Assembly: GCF_049243985.1 (NCBI RefSeq)
Contig: NC_135386.1
Location: forward strand, 5,292,501 to 5,356,500
Direction of reading: 5' to 3'
Source: Paroedura picta
Lineage: Eukaryota; Chordata; Lepidosauria; Squamata; Gekkonidae
DNA: 64,000 nucleotides
In this document: positions 12,701 to 22,839 of the stretch, piece after piece
How the letters are laid out: every line of letters starts with the position of its first letter
Numbering within the stretch: the stretch's first letter is position 1
The notes under the pieces: generated by a model
The model's input: the letters and a program-made list of their open reading frames with translations, nothing else
What the model was told of the DNA's origin: nothing
Database searches by the model: none
Position numbers and translations under genes: made by a program

Positions 12701-13874
12701 TCTCAAATGTACTTTTCTGGATTAAAATAAGAGGCACTGATATTTATACATAAGATTACACCCATTTCCACCCATTCCTCTCTCAGAACTCGGGAGAGCT
12801 CCCCTGGAAGGTGTCACTGCACAATACTGGTGAGCAATCTCCCCCCCCCCTCCCAATAAAAATTGCACCAGTTTATATATGGAGCCCCTGAGTTCTGTTA
12901 AAAATCAACCAGCACAATGGAGCTTCCCTGCATTGCTGAAGCAAGGCATGCTCTCCCTCCCTCCCGCACACACACCTGCATGCCCCAAACCTGCCTGTGC
13001 ATCCTTCCCACTGTCCATGCTCAGTTGCCTGCACCACCTGACGTTGCCACTGTGGACCACCCACGTGCCCTTCCTTAATGGCCCCGGGCAGTTGGAAGCA
13101 TGGTCACAGACAAGCAGCCGGAGAGGGAGGTGAGTGTGTGGGAGGCCCAGCAGCATCCCCATCTCAAGGAATGCTGACGCTGGCCCTGTGCTGACACCTA
13201 CAGATCACCACACAACGCTGCTGCTGGGGGGAGAGGAGGCCCTGGGGATTGACAAAGGATTGCCACTGCAAGTGGGCAGTGGAGGAAACCAGCGGGAATT
13301 GCCCCTTTGGCCTGGATCCACCCCATTTCTCTTTGTGATCTCGGTTTACCGTGTAGATCTGCACAGCGTCCGGGATGAGGAGGAACTGGGCGCTTTGGTC
13401 TTTGGGCTTCTGCGCTTCCCTGCAGAGGAAGCAGGCCAGTTTCTTGAACGGCTTCCAGTAGAGCGTCATGGGTTCATTGTGCTCTATGCACGTCTGCTGG
13501 ACGGCCCCGACGTGGCAGCCCTTGAGCTTCTCCACCATCTTCCTCAGCGCGGTGTTCTCCACGTACTTTTTCTCCGTGAACTTCACCTGGCATTCCGGGC
13601 AGACGAAGTGCCCCTTTTTCAGCCATATGTTCTCGATGCACAGTTTGCAGTAGTTGTGGCCGCAGGGCAGGATCGTGGGGTCACGGAACAGATCCAGGCA
13701 CAGGATGCAGGTCAGCTCCTTGGTGAAATCCTCCACTTCCACGTCCCAGGACGACTCGGAGGAGCTGCGGAAGACGGGGCTCGGTTCTCTTGGGTGGGTG
13801 GACGTCACCGAGGAGGTTGAAGGGTTTCTGCTGGTGGAAGAGGACACGGTGCAGATGTTCACGATGGCATCGTC
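6742..13874 (-). CDS. TRIM69: TRIM69, RING/B-box/coiled-coil/PRY-SPRY E3 ubiquitin ligase (5' coding exon missing)
   Basis: Coding exons in transcript order are 13874-13350, 11916-11821, 10988-10755, 10288-10266 (a 23-nt microexon typical of TRIM genes), 8850-8726 and 7286-6742, which includes the stop. All junctions are GT-AG, the phases agree, and they sum to 516 codons with the stop. The first exon carries a C3HC4 RING (CILC start, PCGHNYC, CPEC) and a degenerate B-box. The 96-nt and 234-nt exons are coiled coil, with EFLKLHQFLH as in human TRIM69. The last exon is PRY-SPRY, with TLDPATAHPN, LDYEGGQ and YPYFCPCLNDSGEN. Human TRIM69 is 500 aa, and the match is clear throughout the SPRY domain. 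The residues before the RING (about 55) form a Ser-rich stretch with no in-frame ATG, so an upstream coding exon must exist but was not found. It neighbours B2M, as in mammals. The family transfers ubiquitin to targets; human TRIM69 is centrosome- and microtubule-associated and antiviral. Confidence 0.93.
8442..8641 (+). repeat. Tandem duplication of a 99-bp unit in TRIM69 intron
   Basis: GATT(A/G)GCCCTT(G/A)TTGGCAGA starts each unit at 8442 and 8541, and each ends with GGCCAAT(C/T)AGGTA and CTGCATGCAA-like sequence. Confidence 0.7.
9470..9600 (+). mobile_element. LINE 3' tail with microsatellite
   Basis: GTGTAACCCCCCACAAGCC, then GGGAGTGGCGGGCTATAAAT and AATA/ATT repeats form a LINE-type 3' end. 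Similar tails occur at 17440-17530, 25205-25335, 51520-51692 and 55450-55610. Confidence 0.6.
9601..9740 (-). mobile_element. LINE-like fragment, minus strand
   Basis: CTATAAGGCTCAGGGTGGTG and the following A-rich ATACATAATACGAC resemble the complement of a LINE 3' region. It lies head-on to the tail at 9470-9600. Confidence 0.4.
9745..9832 (+). mobile_element. CR1 LINE 3' end
   Basis: It contains GGGGGTTGGACTAGATGACC and ends in repeated ATTCTGTG/ATTCTATGA octamers, the diagnostic CR1 terminus of sauropsids. Confidence 0.85.
11610..11702 (+). mobile_element. SINE fragment between TRIM69 exons
   Basis: Part of the head region (CCCCACTCCTCC) is joined to the tail (GAGACTCCTTCAGGCAG, then GTATAAAAACC). 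The middle is deleted. Confidence 0.6.
12105..12245 (+). mobile_element. Second tRNA-derived SINE family in TRIM69 intron
   Basis: The head has GTGGCTCAGCGGAAGAGGC and box B ATTCGATCCC. The tail has ACAATACTGATCTC and AGTATAAAGCAGC. This family is distinct from the Sauria-like one. Confidence 0.6.
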
Positions 13875-14034
13875 CTGCGGGAAGGGAAAAGCAACGGAAT
13901 GAGATCTCCACGCGTGCCGTAAGGCATGGGTGTCAAAACGCCATAACGATTGGTGCCATGGGTCTATGCCGCTGTGAAATAACTTGCACCCATTGGGATG
14001 GGAGTGCAGATAGGGAGGCCAGCTTCTAGGTGGA

Positions 14035-14145
14035 GCAAACAGAGAGAAACAGACCTATCTACTGGCAATATGATAAATAAAGAAAAATAAAGAAAAATGT
14101 CCTATTTTTGTAGTTTTCCTTGTTTCTTTATTCTTTAGGGCTTCT
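14035..14145 (+). repeat. Dispersed repeat of unknown family (partner at 51365-51482)
   Basis: AGAGAAACAGACCTATC, ACTGGCAATATGATAAA and TTGTTTCTTTATTCTTTAGG recur in inverted orientation in SNX1 intron 9, with only a few differences and one short insertion. Confidence 0.75.
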
Positions 14146-14384
14146 GTCAATCCAGGTAATCTCCGTTTTCAGTTCTTTCATCAGTGACAAGTCCTTATAT
14201 ATATTAATAGTATAATACTGGCCACAGGCTCACACAGGTCACCAATGCTGACCTTAAACTTTTAAAGATCTGCAGTGAATCAAGACCTCTCTCTTCATCT
14301 GGGGCTCGTTTGCCCAAGGGAGCAAGGAAACGGGCCCATCTTCATGGGACTACAAAGCCTTGCTTTCATTTTTTTAAGTTATAT

Positions 14385-14575
14385 CTGGCTTTTCTCCCCA
14401 GTGGGTACCCCCAAGGGCCTTGCGACACCATTCTCCCTTCTTTTATGCCCTCACGACAACAACAACCCTATGGGGTAGGCTAGGCGGAGAGAGCGACTGG
14501 CCCAAGGTCACCCCGTGAGCTGTCATGGGAGAACGGGGATCCCGACCTGGATTGCCCAGATCCCCGGGTGCTCTG
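14385..14575 (-). mobile_element. Older tRNA-derived SINE copy, minus strand
   Basis: It contains CTCACGACAACAACAACCC and GGCCCAAGGTCACC and ends in a degraded tRNA-like head. It is a related but distinct subfamily. Confidence 0.5.
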
Positions 14576-14910
14576 ACCACCCGTCTCCGGCTGCCAACCC
14601 TTTCCAGAACTTCCTAATGATCCTTTCTGTACGCGGCGGAGTCTTTTTCACTGACCTCGATTATCGAATCGGTAGCTTTCCCCCCAGCCCCCTTGCCCTT
14701 GCCAGAGCACCACATGGCCAGCCGGGGAGCCTTCCCTAACTGTCACTTGCCAACCGTCTCCGTCTTCTAGAAGCTTCTCTCCGCATTCCTGGACAACGGT
14801 TTGCTCTCGGATGGATGACGAGCATCTTTCCCTTCACCCTTCTCTGAGCTGTGTGTCCCTGCACATGCCTTTCCCAAGACAGATCAGTGGAGACTCAACT
14901 CTTCATGAAG

Positions 14911-15056
14911 AATTTTGTTTTTATGCCCCATTTTTCGTTACCCAGAAGCGGCTTACGATCCCCTTCTCTCCCTCTCCCCACAACAGACACCCTGGGAGGG
15001 AGGTGGGGCTGAGAGAGCTCTGAGAGAACTGGGACTGGCCCAAGGTCACTCGTGGA
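14911..15056 (-). mobile_element. tRNA-derived SINE fragment, minus strand
   Basis: Tail and middle blocks are recognisable (AAGCGGCTTACGATC, CACAACAGACACCCTGG). The head is missing. Confidence 0.6.
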
Positions 15057-15250
15057 GTTTTTAAAAAGCCAGAGCGGTTGTTTCAAATTGAGTACAGGGT
15101 CCTGTTCTGAGCTCCAGTCTTTTATTTTCTGCGATGAGGATGCTTTGGGCCGAATTGGGATCCCTCTGCCTCAGTTTCCTCTCTGTATGATGTCATTCAC
15201 GGATTTTAATTTTTGTTTTACTTCATTTGTCTCCTGCTATCCTCCCCACT

Positions 15251-15314
15251 GCCGGCAGGGGCTCATGGGAATTGTAGTCCATAGGTATCTAGAGAGCCAA
15301 TTTGACCACCCCTG
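15251..15314. mobile_element. hAT-like MITE, right half
   Basis: GGCAGGGGCTCATGGGAATT leads to TTTGACCACCCCTG, the right half of the palindrome. Confidence 0.6.
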
Positions 15315-15321
15315 ACAGAGT

Positions 15322-15405
15322 CCAGCCTCTAAGGTAGCCATTTTCTCCAGTGGAGCTGATCTGTGACATCCAGCAGTGGGAGATACCCCACTTGGAGGTT
15401 CAACA
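15322..15405 (+). mobile_element. GGGTTGCCA-type element fragment
   Basis: Only the 3' half remains, with AGCCATTTTCTCCAGTGG and CTTGGAGGTTCAAC. Confidence 0.5.
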
Positions 15406-17439
15406 AACCAGGCCAAGCGGTGTAGGTTGAAAAATAGGGGCAGGGGACCGTTTAAGGTAGTAGAAAATCAAAGTATTGTTTAATATGGTCACTGATGTGA
15501 ATCTTAATCAAAAGACTATACCCTTTGCCAAAAGACACTCCCTTAATTTAGGGAAGCCCACAAATTAGTAACAGTTAAATGAAGCAACAAATTATGTAAC
15601 ACAGAAGTCCAACAATATAAGAGTCAAGTAAAAAAAATAAGTCGAACGAACCTTGGTAATGATTGGTTCCAAATTTCAGGCTCATTTCTATGGTGCCTGA
15701 GCCTCTTCAAAGAAATCTTTTTCCTTTCAGTGGTGTTGACATTCCCTTACACAGCTTTAGAAACACTTGCTAACACTTTTGGTAATCTGGGTTTATGAGC
15801 CAGCAGTTTTAGGTATCACCTTTAATCCATTTAAAACACCTTAATGTTGGTGCCTTATTCTAACTGAGCCAATTGTAAAAAAAAAAAAAAAAAAGGCATT
15901 TTACCCAAATGCTTATTTAGGGTTTGCCTCCCCTGTATGTCACCTACGTTCTTTCAATTAATAGATGTGATAATTAAATGATGGGACCAATCAACAGCTG
16001 AAGAAACGAAAGGAAAAGCTTTTGTTCTCTCTGGCGCAATCTTGCATGATGGGGAAATGTGAACTGGACTCCGTGTGAGCCTATGGAAGCAGTTCTAAGC
16101 AGGTATATTAAAAAATAAAAGTAATTTTATTTAATGGCGCTGACTCCCATGAAATAGCTTTTAGAATTGCCACCTACATGACCTGAATTAGCTCTCTGCG
16201 ACTGAAATTGTCCATTGCATGTTGTCTGAAGAGTGTCATTGGGTTATTTCACTGACTGGTTTGCCAAATAAAACACCCAAATTAATAAAGGGTACAAAGA
16301 AAATATTTAATATCAGTAGGTGTACTTTATTGAAAGACGGCAACCATCATTAAAATTACATTTCATACGAGCCAGATAAGGAAGTGGTTTGTAGCTCAAA
16401 AGTACATTGTCTCAGCAAGTTAATACAGTCCTGCGGCCAGAAGAAATATTTGGCAAACATAGTGTTTCTCAGCCTATTTCCCTTCACCAGAAAAATCCAA
16501 ACAAACATCCAGAAGATTAATAAACAAATTTAAAACAAAAGAAATATGAGGCTGAATTACTCTGAAAGTTTAAATTGCTAGATCTATACTGTAATAAATG
16601 CTGTAATAAATGCACAGTAGCTCTGTTTTTCTGGGTGCTCATCAAATTCTGCGGCTGCACTGGATACACATGAAGGAGAACTCTATTTCTGCCATCACTT
16701 TAGCTGATTAATTTATAATAAACCCCTAAGATTGACTGAAGAGATGCTCCCAATCCTTTGGGGAGTTCTCTTCTTTAAAACTGGTCATTATTTTTTAACT
16801 CACCTTTACAAACCTCCTCTTGAAAGAGGCATTTCCTCCTATCTCATGGACAAAAGAACGCCTCTTTCTTTCCTGTGCCCATTTATGCAGGTTTAACTGA
16901 CTGACTTTACATCTCTAACTCATCCCATGATTTGACGGCGGTTCCTTAACCAGGCGACAGTCCTTCTAAATCCAAAAGCCCCGGAAATCTCAGGAGACAC
17001 CCGGCACGTTTCATTCGTATTCCAACAGGCACAGAAAAATTGTTCCCAGAACATTCGTTTTGAAGCGGGGACAGCGGAGAGGATAGCGTGGCTGGAAATC
17101 ACCTCAAATAGCAGAAGACTTCAAATCTGGAGAAAAGGAAAAGATGATTATAATTATTATTTATTTCGGTCTTTTCAGTCCTGGCCCCTACCTGGTAGAA
17201 TGAGCTCCCAGGTGAGCTTCGGGCACCGCAGGGCCTTCCAGCATTCCGCAGGGCCTGTAAAACGGAGCTCTTCCGCCAGGTCTATGGTTGAGGCTGGGGC
17301 AGTGAAGGAAGATCAACCGGGGTCCCCCTGATGTGAAATGCCACCTGTGATTCTTGTCTCTCCTTCCTCCTCGCTCTTGAAGTAGGATGGGGGAGGGGTT
17401 CGGGGTTCCGCCATGTTGTTATTGTGTTGGGACTGTCCA

Positions 17440-17600
17440 TTTTAATGGGTTTTAATGGGATTTTAGCTGGACTTCTGTAACCTGCCACAAGCCTTCCGGG
17501 AGTGGCGGGTAATAAATTAAATAAATATATTTTTTTTATTACCCCCTCCCCCCGAAGGCTCGAGGCGGGTTACAACATTCGGATAAATAAATAAATAAAT
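17440..17600. mobile_element. LINE tail in plus orientation abutting one in minus
   Basis: AACCTGCCACAAGCC to GGGTAATAAATTAAATAAAT (plus) is followed by CGAAGGCTCGAGGCGGG (minus). Two tails face each other at the microsatellite. Confidence 0.5.
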
Positions 17601-18387
17601 GTATCTGTATATATGTATCTATATGTATCTATCTATATATATGTACCTATATTGATAAATCTATTGATATATTTCAATCGCTGATAACCCATCCGTATCC
17701 CATGGATTCATAGCAGATGACTATATCAATTCACAGGCGTGTACATCTGCTGTGCAAACTTTGAAATTCATGCGGAATTCAGCTGGGACTTGCTGTGAGT
17801 CTCAAACCCACCCTCCCCCCCCCCCTTATATTCCTCATCTCCAGTTTTGGCCAACGTACAATTCAGGAGAGCTACAACTGTTGTGAAATCTCTATACTTT
17901 ACCTTTTCCTGAGGACATCAGCTCAGAAGTCCATATCTGTAGAAGAGAACAGAGTTAATATCCCTCTGAGGACAGATCTTTCCATTCTATCTGAATAATG
18001 GTGCAGCACTATTGAGTCCTATATGACTATGTTGAACAGCAACCACGCTTGTAACGGAGGACACCAGCTCAGAAGGGGAGGCATCGGCCTTCCAAGAATA
18101 ACAGGAAGCAAGTACGTGATTTCCTGGCTGCCACTTTTTAATACGTGCTTTATAGAATATTTAGAAGGATATTAAGTCACAGTATTCCTATTACCAGAAG
18201 ACACAGGTTACAATGGAAACAGTGCTCTTTAGGCAAAGGGCCAAGCTTCGCATAACTGGGACATCCTCATGTATTTATGTATTTCCACACCTGCTCCATT
18301 TATATTCTTGTGGACCATGGATTGTCCTACGCATCTTCCAGAGCAGGCAGAAATGCACCCAGTCTCAAATTGTTCTCATTCCATTCC

Positions 18388-18393
18388 TTTTAT
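18388..18393 (-). terminator. Candidate B2M poly(A) signal
   Basis: There is an AATAAA on the minus strand about 670 bp past the end of B2M exon 2. The final coding and 3' UTR exons of B2M would have to lie between here and 19058 if this is the signal. Confidence 0.3.
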
Positions 18394-19058
18394 TGCCAGT
18401 CCAAACAGGTCTTCACATAACCATGGCTCCTTTCATCCACTTGCTCTGCCTCTTAAAATCTCAGAATTGTGCCTCTGCCATAGGTCAATTTCCCCATGGC
18501 TGACCAGGTCTGCTTCCCATATCTTTGCCCAAGGCTGCAGCTACTCTAGTTTCCCCTCGTCTCCCCATCAGCTTAATTGCTTCCCCCTCTCTCTTTTATA
18601 TGCCTGGAGAGGCTCTGCCCCTCCCTTCTCTGAGCTAAACTGACTTCAATGTTGCATAATCCGGTGTTTTTTTTTTGGGGGGGGGGGCTGGGGAAACCCG
18701 TCACATGCTGGAAAATCCCTGAAATCCTTCCCTGACAGCCCTCGTAAATAGCGTTACTGGATAACAGTGGCTGCTTCTCCACTTTGCTCCAGGAAGAGGC
18801 ATTGATAATCATGCAGCTAGGGAGTGACTGACAGCTACTGCGAATGGGTGTCTCTGTGTGTTTAGTGGCTGGGAACAGGAGGAACAACGAAGCTCTTCTG
18901 AAGACCAACAGTCGGCATGTTTTTCATTGTGAGCTGCGTTTCGGTGTTGTCGCAGGAGACGACCTCCACAGGCCAGGAGGCCTGTTTTGTCAGGCTACGT
19001 TCCGAGGCAGTGAGAGAAAAGGGGACACAAACCAGACCCAGGCAGGAAAGCTGCTCAC

Positions 19059-20744
19059 CGAGTTTGTGGACGACGGGCCTCGGAAGGGTTACGTGGTCCA
19101 CCACGCAGACATACTTGGCGTCCTTGTCGACGGTGATGTTGGTGTAGATGAGCCGGTGGAAGGCCCAGTTGTTGTGGAAAGACAGGTCACTTTGCTGGCT
19201 CTCCAATGGCATGTCGTTCTTGAGGAGCGTGATGCTGATCTTGGGAGGATGGAACTGGTCCACGTAGCACTGCAAAATGTTTTCCTTTCCAGCTTCCAGG
19301 GGATAGCGGGTGAATACCTGCACAACTGGTTCTCCTGGAGAAGTTGGGAAAAGCCAGAAGACCCACAGTGAGCAACACAGGCGAACACACAAACTACCTT
19401 AGACTGATCGTATACGCTGGTCGGTTCAGGTCAGTCTGGCCTATGCCAATTGGCAATGACTCTGCAGGGTCTCAGAGGGTTGGGGCCTTTCACATCAATG
19501 GCTCCCGGATCACTGCTAATTGGGGATGCCAAAGACTAAAGCTGGGACCTCCTGCCCAACAATCTGAAGCTCTGAGGATCTTCCGCTACACAGAGGATCT
19601 TCCGCTACGCAGCCTCCCCTTGGACACCATCAGAGGGAACGCAGGCGGAATTCAACAGGAGACTGGCAAGGAAGTCTCTTCCAAACCCCAAGCAGCCAAG
19701 TCAAACCCCCCTTTGGAGCTTTACTTGGTGTACCATGCTCCGTGGCCAGCCTGAGCATGTGCAGTCCCATTACACCCACTTTTAACCGCTACACCAAGCT
19801 GGCTCTCAAGCTTAGGGCCCGCAATTCTTTTAGGGGCCCGCAAAAATGGTTTGATTTTTTTTTCCTCAGATCAGAAAAAAAGAAATGTTTAGGGCCCACG
19901 AAAATCTATTAAATTTTGCTCGAAACTGGGGGGGGGGGGGAACAAACAAAAAAAAAACAGTGCTTCTTTTTGGAAGCCCTAAAGTGCCGCTGGAAGTCAA
20001 CTGCGATGGCAAAAATGAAATTGACTTGGCACAGGAAGCGCCCTTGTCAGGAAACGCGACTTCTTTTTAAAGCTCTCCTGCCCTTCCCAGAAATCGCAAC
20101 CCCCTCCCCTGCCTCGGTGGCGCAGGTTCGAGCCCACCCAAAGGTTCCATTAGAGGGACACGGTGTTACTCTCGGAGCAAACTCAACGGTTACACTGGAG
20201 GGAAACGGTGTTACTCTTGGGACGATGTAACGTCCCAGATGAACACGATTCCTCTCCTTGCCTTCGGACTGCCAGCAAGGGGGAGGGAAAAAACAACAAA
20301 AAAGCAGGAAGGCGAGAAGGGGGGGGGGGAGAGAGAGAGAAGAGAAAAGCAGATCCTTTCCCACACCCACTCGCCTCCCGCCTCTGTGCCAAAAAGTCGA
20401 AGCTGCTTCTACTCCGGGCTCCTAATCCGAATTCTTGTTCTCTCCCGCCCCGTGCTAATTGATCCTAATGATTGTGCCCTCCCCATGTTGCTAGAAAAAA
20501 AAATCTAGACGGGGAAGGAAGATCACGGGAGGAAGGGGGTCCTGATAGATCGCGGGAGGAAGGGGGTCCTGGGACCGCGCCCGCCGATCTCGATCCGGCC
20601 ACTTCCGAAACTTCCGCGCGCCCTGGGAAGAATTGCTCCGAGGGGGAAAGCTGGCCAGCGGAACTTACGGTTTTCGGCTTCGGCCGCTAGGATGCAAAAG
20701 GCCACAAGGACGCACCACAGCGCGGCTTCCTTCGCCTTCGCCAT
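19059..20744 (-). CDS. B2M: Beta-2-microglobulin, MHC class I light chain (last short coding exon not fixed)
   Basis: Exon 1 is 20744-20669, with the ATG at 20744 and a hydrophobic signal peptide containing VLVAFCILAAEA. Exon 2 is 19334-19059 (276 nt; the human exon is 279 nt). The junction is phase 1 with GT-AG borders. Exon 2 encodes the C1-type Ig domain. Both disulphide cysteines are present (LQCYVDQF and YVCVVDHVTL), as is the conserved Trp of the D-E loop (SFHNNWAF). It pairs noncovalently with class I heavy chains in the ER and at the cell surface. Two oddities stand out. The usual KW before the C-terminus reads KL here. There is also an N-glycosylation sequon (NIT) that the human protein lacks. 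The human gene ends in a 28-nt exon encoding only a few residues. The equivalent was not identified, although a possible acceptor near 18994 would add one Ala and a stop. TRIM69 lies downstream and PATL2 is divergent upstream, as in mammals. Confidence 0.95.
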
Positions 20745-21000
20745 CGCGGACGCGTCCGGCTCTCGCTGCCCCGGGTTGCAAAAATGCCCCGACGGCCTGG
20801 GAGGGGACGGCTAAACGGGGATCGTTCGGGCCAATCACAACCCAGGACGGCCGTCTCGTCACGAGTAGCCAGGCAGACGTCTGGTCGCGAGTCTTGAGAA
20901 GGGCCGCGGGGCTTTCCAGCTCGTGCGCGCGCCTGGCCTCGCGCTTTCAGTTTCCCTTTCGCGGAAGGCGCGCGGATTCCCGGAACCGGCCGCAATGTAG
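20560..21000 (-). promoter_or_regulatory. CpG-rich promoter region over B2M exon 1
   Basis: GC-rich sequence dense in CG dinucleotides spans B2M exon 1 and its upstream region, in sharp contrast to the AT-rich repeats on both sides. Confidence 0.7.
20828..20961 (-). promoter_or_regulatory. B2M promoter with ISRE and SXY-like module
   Basis: The sequence at 20949-20960 is AGTTTCCCTTTC, an exact interferon-stimulated response element, about 205 bp upstream of the B2M ATG. Closer to the gene, an inverted CCAAT (Y-box-like, 20831-20835) stands about 21 bp from a TGACG X2-like core (20857-20861). ISRE and SXY modules controlling B2M through IRF and through RFX/CREB/NF-Y with NLRC5 are known from mammals. 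The X1 half is only weakly recognisable here. Confidence 0.65.
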
Positions 21001-21089
21001 GCCGTACCAACCTAGTCCTTAAGCGGCTTGCTACATTAACGAATGCGTGCCTTTAGTTTGCAAATAAAATAGGCTAAAATTTGGAATAT

Positions 21090-21292
21090 GCTTGCCAAAT
21101 CTGGATTGGAGAAATACCTGGAGACTTGGGAATTGGCGGGAGATGGGGCAGGGTGGGTCTCCGTGGAGTATAATGCTCTGGAGTCTGCAATCCAGGGTGG
21201 CCATTTTCTCCAGGGGAACTGATCTCTTTAGGCTGGAGATGAGCTACAGATCTGGGAGTCCCAGGTGAGACCTGGAGATTGGCATCCTTATG
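21090..21292 (+). mobile_element. GGGTTGCCA-type element copy upstream of B2M
   Basis: The inner block GGTGGCCATTTTCTCCAGGG is conserved and the termini are eroded (TTGCCAAATCTGG start, AGATTGGCATCC end). Confidence 0.6.
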
Positions 21293-21354
21293 ATGTGCAG
21301 TAAAATATTATAATGGGGGCGGGGAATAGAAAGCCAGAAACAAAAAATTGTTAT

Positions 21355-21440
21355 GTGCGAAGTCGTGTCCGACCCATCACGACCCCATGGACAATGATCC
21401 TCCAGGCCTTCCTGTCCTCTACCATTCCCCGGAGTCCATT
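21355..21440 (+). repeat. Interspersed repeat with GTCCGACCCATCACGACC
   Basis: The phrase with ACCCCATGGACAATG and CCTTCCTGTCC recurs widely in squamate genomes. I do not know its family. Confidence 0.45.
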
Positions 21441-21591
21441 TAAGTTTGCAGAACAAAAAATTACAGGCACACAAATAGCCATGATCACCAGGAGCAAATA
21501 TGCAGCAAGGCTGTGTATATCTTATTTATTTACTTCTATATATATATCTTATTTATTTACTTATTATTTACTTCACTTCCTGACCTGACCT

Positions 21592-21778
21592 AATCTCATC
21601 TGATTTTGGAGGTTAACCAGGGTGGGTAGTGATAGTATTTGGTTGGGAAACCACCCAGGAATACCAGGGACATAAGGCAGAGGCAGGCAATGGCCGCCAT
21701 CTTGCCTTGAAAACCCTTGACAGGGCTTTCTCATAGTCAGTCTTTCTCATTGAGACTCATGGCAAGTCACGTAGGATT
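21592..21778 (+). mobile_element. 5S-rRNA-derived SINE upstream of B2M
   Basis: 5S-like CTAATCTCATCTGATTTTGG and TATTTGGTTGGGAAACC are followed by a SINE body containing GGCAGAGGCAGGCAATGG. Confidence 0.6.
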
Positions 21779-21906
21779 ACCAGATGTTCTCGTTTGAGTC
21801 CAGCAATACCTTCAAGACCAATGACGTCTTATTCTGGGTATAAACGTTCCTGTGTGTACACGCTTCAGATACCAGGTACCCTGGGCCACCAGCCGGGGAT
21901 GGGAGG

Positions 21907-22105
21907 GTAGGGTTACAATACCCAAGCTGGGAAACTCATGGAGATCTGCGGAGAGTTTAGGGAGGGTGGGTCTCCATAGCGTGCAATGCCAGAGAGTCCA
22001 CCCTTCCAAGGATCCATTTTCTCCAAGGGATCTGTTCTCTGTGACCTGGAGACGAACTAATACTGGGGGATCCCCGAGTCCCACTTAGAGGCTGGCATCC
22101 CCATC
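21907..22105 (+). mobile_element. GGGTTGCCA-type element copy between B2M and PATL2
   Basis: GGATCCATTTTCTCCAAGGG and an eroded GGCTGGCATCCCC end match the family. Confidence 0.55.
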
Positions 22106-22194
22106 AGAGACCTTTTGTGAGACTGATGGATGTCAGCAAGCAGCTTATTTGTTTATTAATTAATTTTTCAAAAACTTAAGTTGAACGTTACATA

Positions 22195-22444
22195 TTTAGA
22201 TGGGCAACTGTGTTGGTCTGAAGCAACAGAACCAAGTTGGGAGCCAGTGGCATCTTTCAGACCCACCAAGTTCAAATCTGGATATAAGCTTTCAGGGGCA
22301 AGCACCCTTCTTCGTATTTGTTCAGGTGGGTAGCCGTGCTTTTAAATATTATTATTATATTGCCCTTCCTTACGGCTCAGGTGAGGAACCGTGTTGGTCT
22401 GAAGCAGCAGAACAAAAAATTGAGCCCAGGGGCATCTTCCAGAC
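22195..22444 (+). repeat. Interspersed GTTGGTCTGAAG-type repeat copies
   Basis: Two copies of a short element contain GTTGGTCTGAAGCA(A/G)CAGAAC, a GGCATCTT(T/C)CAGACC block and, in the first, ATATAAGCTTTCAGGGGC. Other copies lie near 21790, 23338, 23890, 41015 and 44755. It is widespread in squamate genomes, and I do not know its formal name. Confidence 0.55.
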
Positions 22445-22570
22445 CAAGGGTAGTCAAACTGCGGCCCTCCAGATGTCCATGGACTACAATTCCCAGGAGC
22501 CCCTGCTGGCAGGGGCTCCTGGGAATTGTAGTCCATGGACATCTGGAGGGCCGCAGTTTGATTACCCCTG
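22445..22570. mobile_element. hAT-like palindromic MITE with perfect 8-bp target duplication
   Basis: The 126-bp near-perfect palindrome starts CAAGGGTAGTCAAAC, ends GTTTGATTACCCCTG and is flanked on both sides by TTCCAGAC. It interrupts an older interspersed repeat. Confidence 0.85.
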
Positions 22571-22839
22571 TTCCAGACCCTCATTCAGATCTGGCCACAA
22601 CCCTTCAGGTGTGTGCACACTTCCTTAGGCCCATTCAGGTGAGAAGCAAAAGAAAGCAGATTGGAGCCCAGGCCTCAGGAACACCTTGAAGACCCTCCAA
22701 ATTTAATCTGAGCTTCCATGGGCAAGCACCACCAGATCAGCAGGAAGCCTTCCACAAAAGGGCTCCCACTGGGCTCCCCTAATGATCATCCCCGCCAGCC
22801 CCGCCCTGGGAAGGGGCTTCAAAAGAGGCTGCCAAGGCT

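Larger units (their letters stand above)
13875..19058. other. TRIM69 to B2M spacer
   Basis: This stretch should contain the first TRIM69 exon(s) and the end of B2M, but I cannot place either. It holds SINE fragments near 14385-14570 and 14911-15055, a MITE half at 15251-15314, an A-tract at 15877-15893 and LINE-like tails near 17155-17600. The part from 15420 to 17100 is AT-rich with no recognisable content. Confidence 0.5.

Noticed and set aside
13134-13820. Long plus-strand open frame of 228 codons
   Set aside because: It is antisense to the TRIM69 RING exon, whose minus-strand reading has clear RING residues and splice sites.
18844-19371. Plus-strand open frame of 175 codons
   Set aside because: It is the complement of B2M exon 2 and shows no family features.
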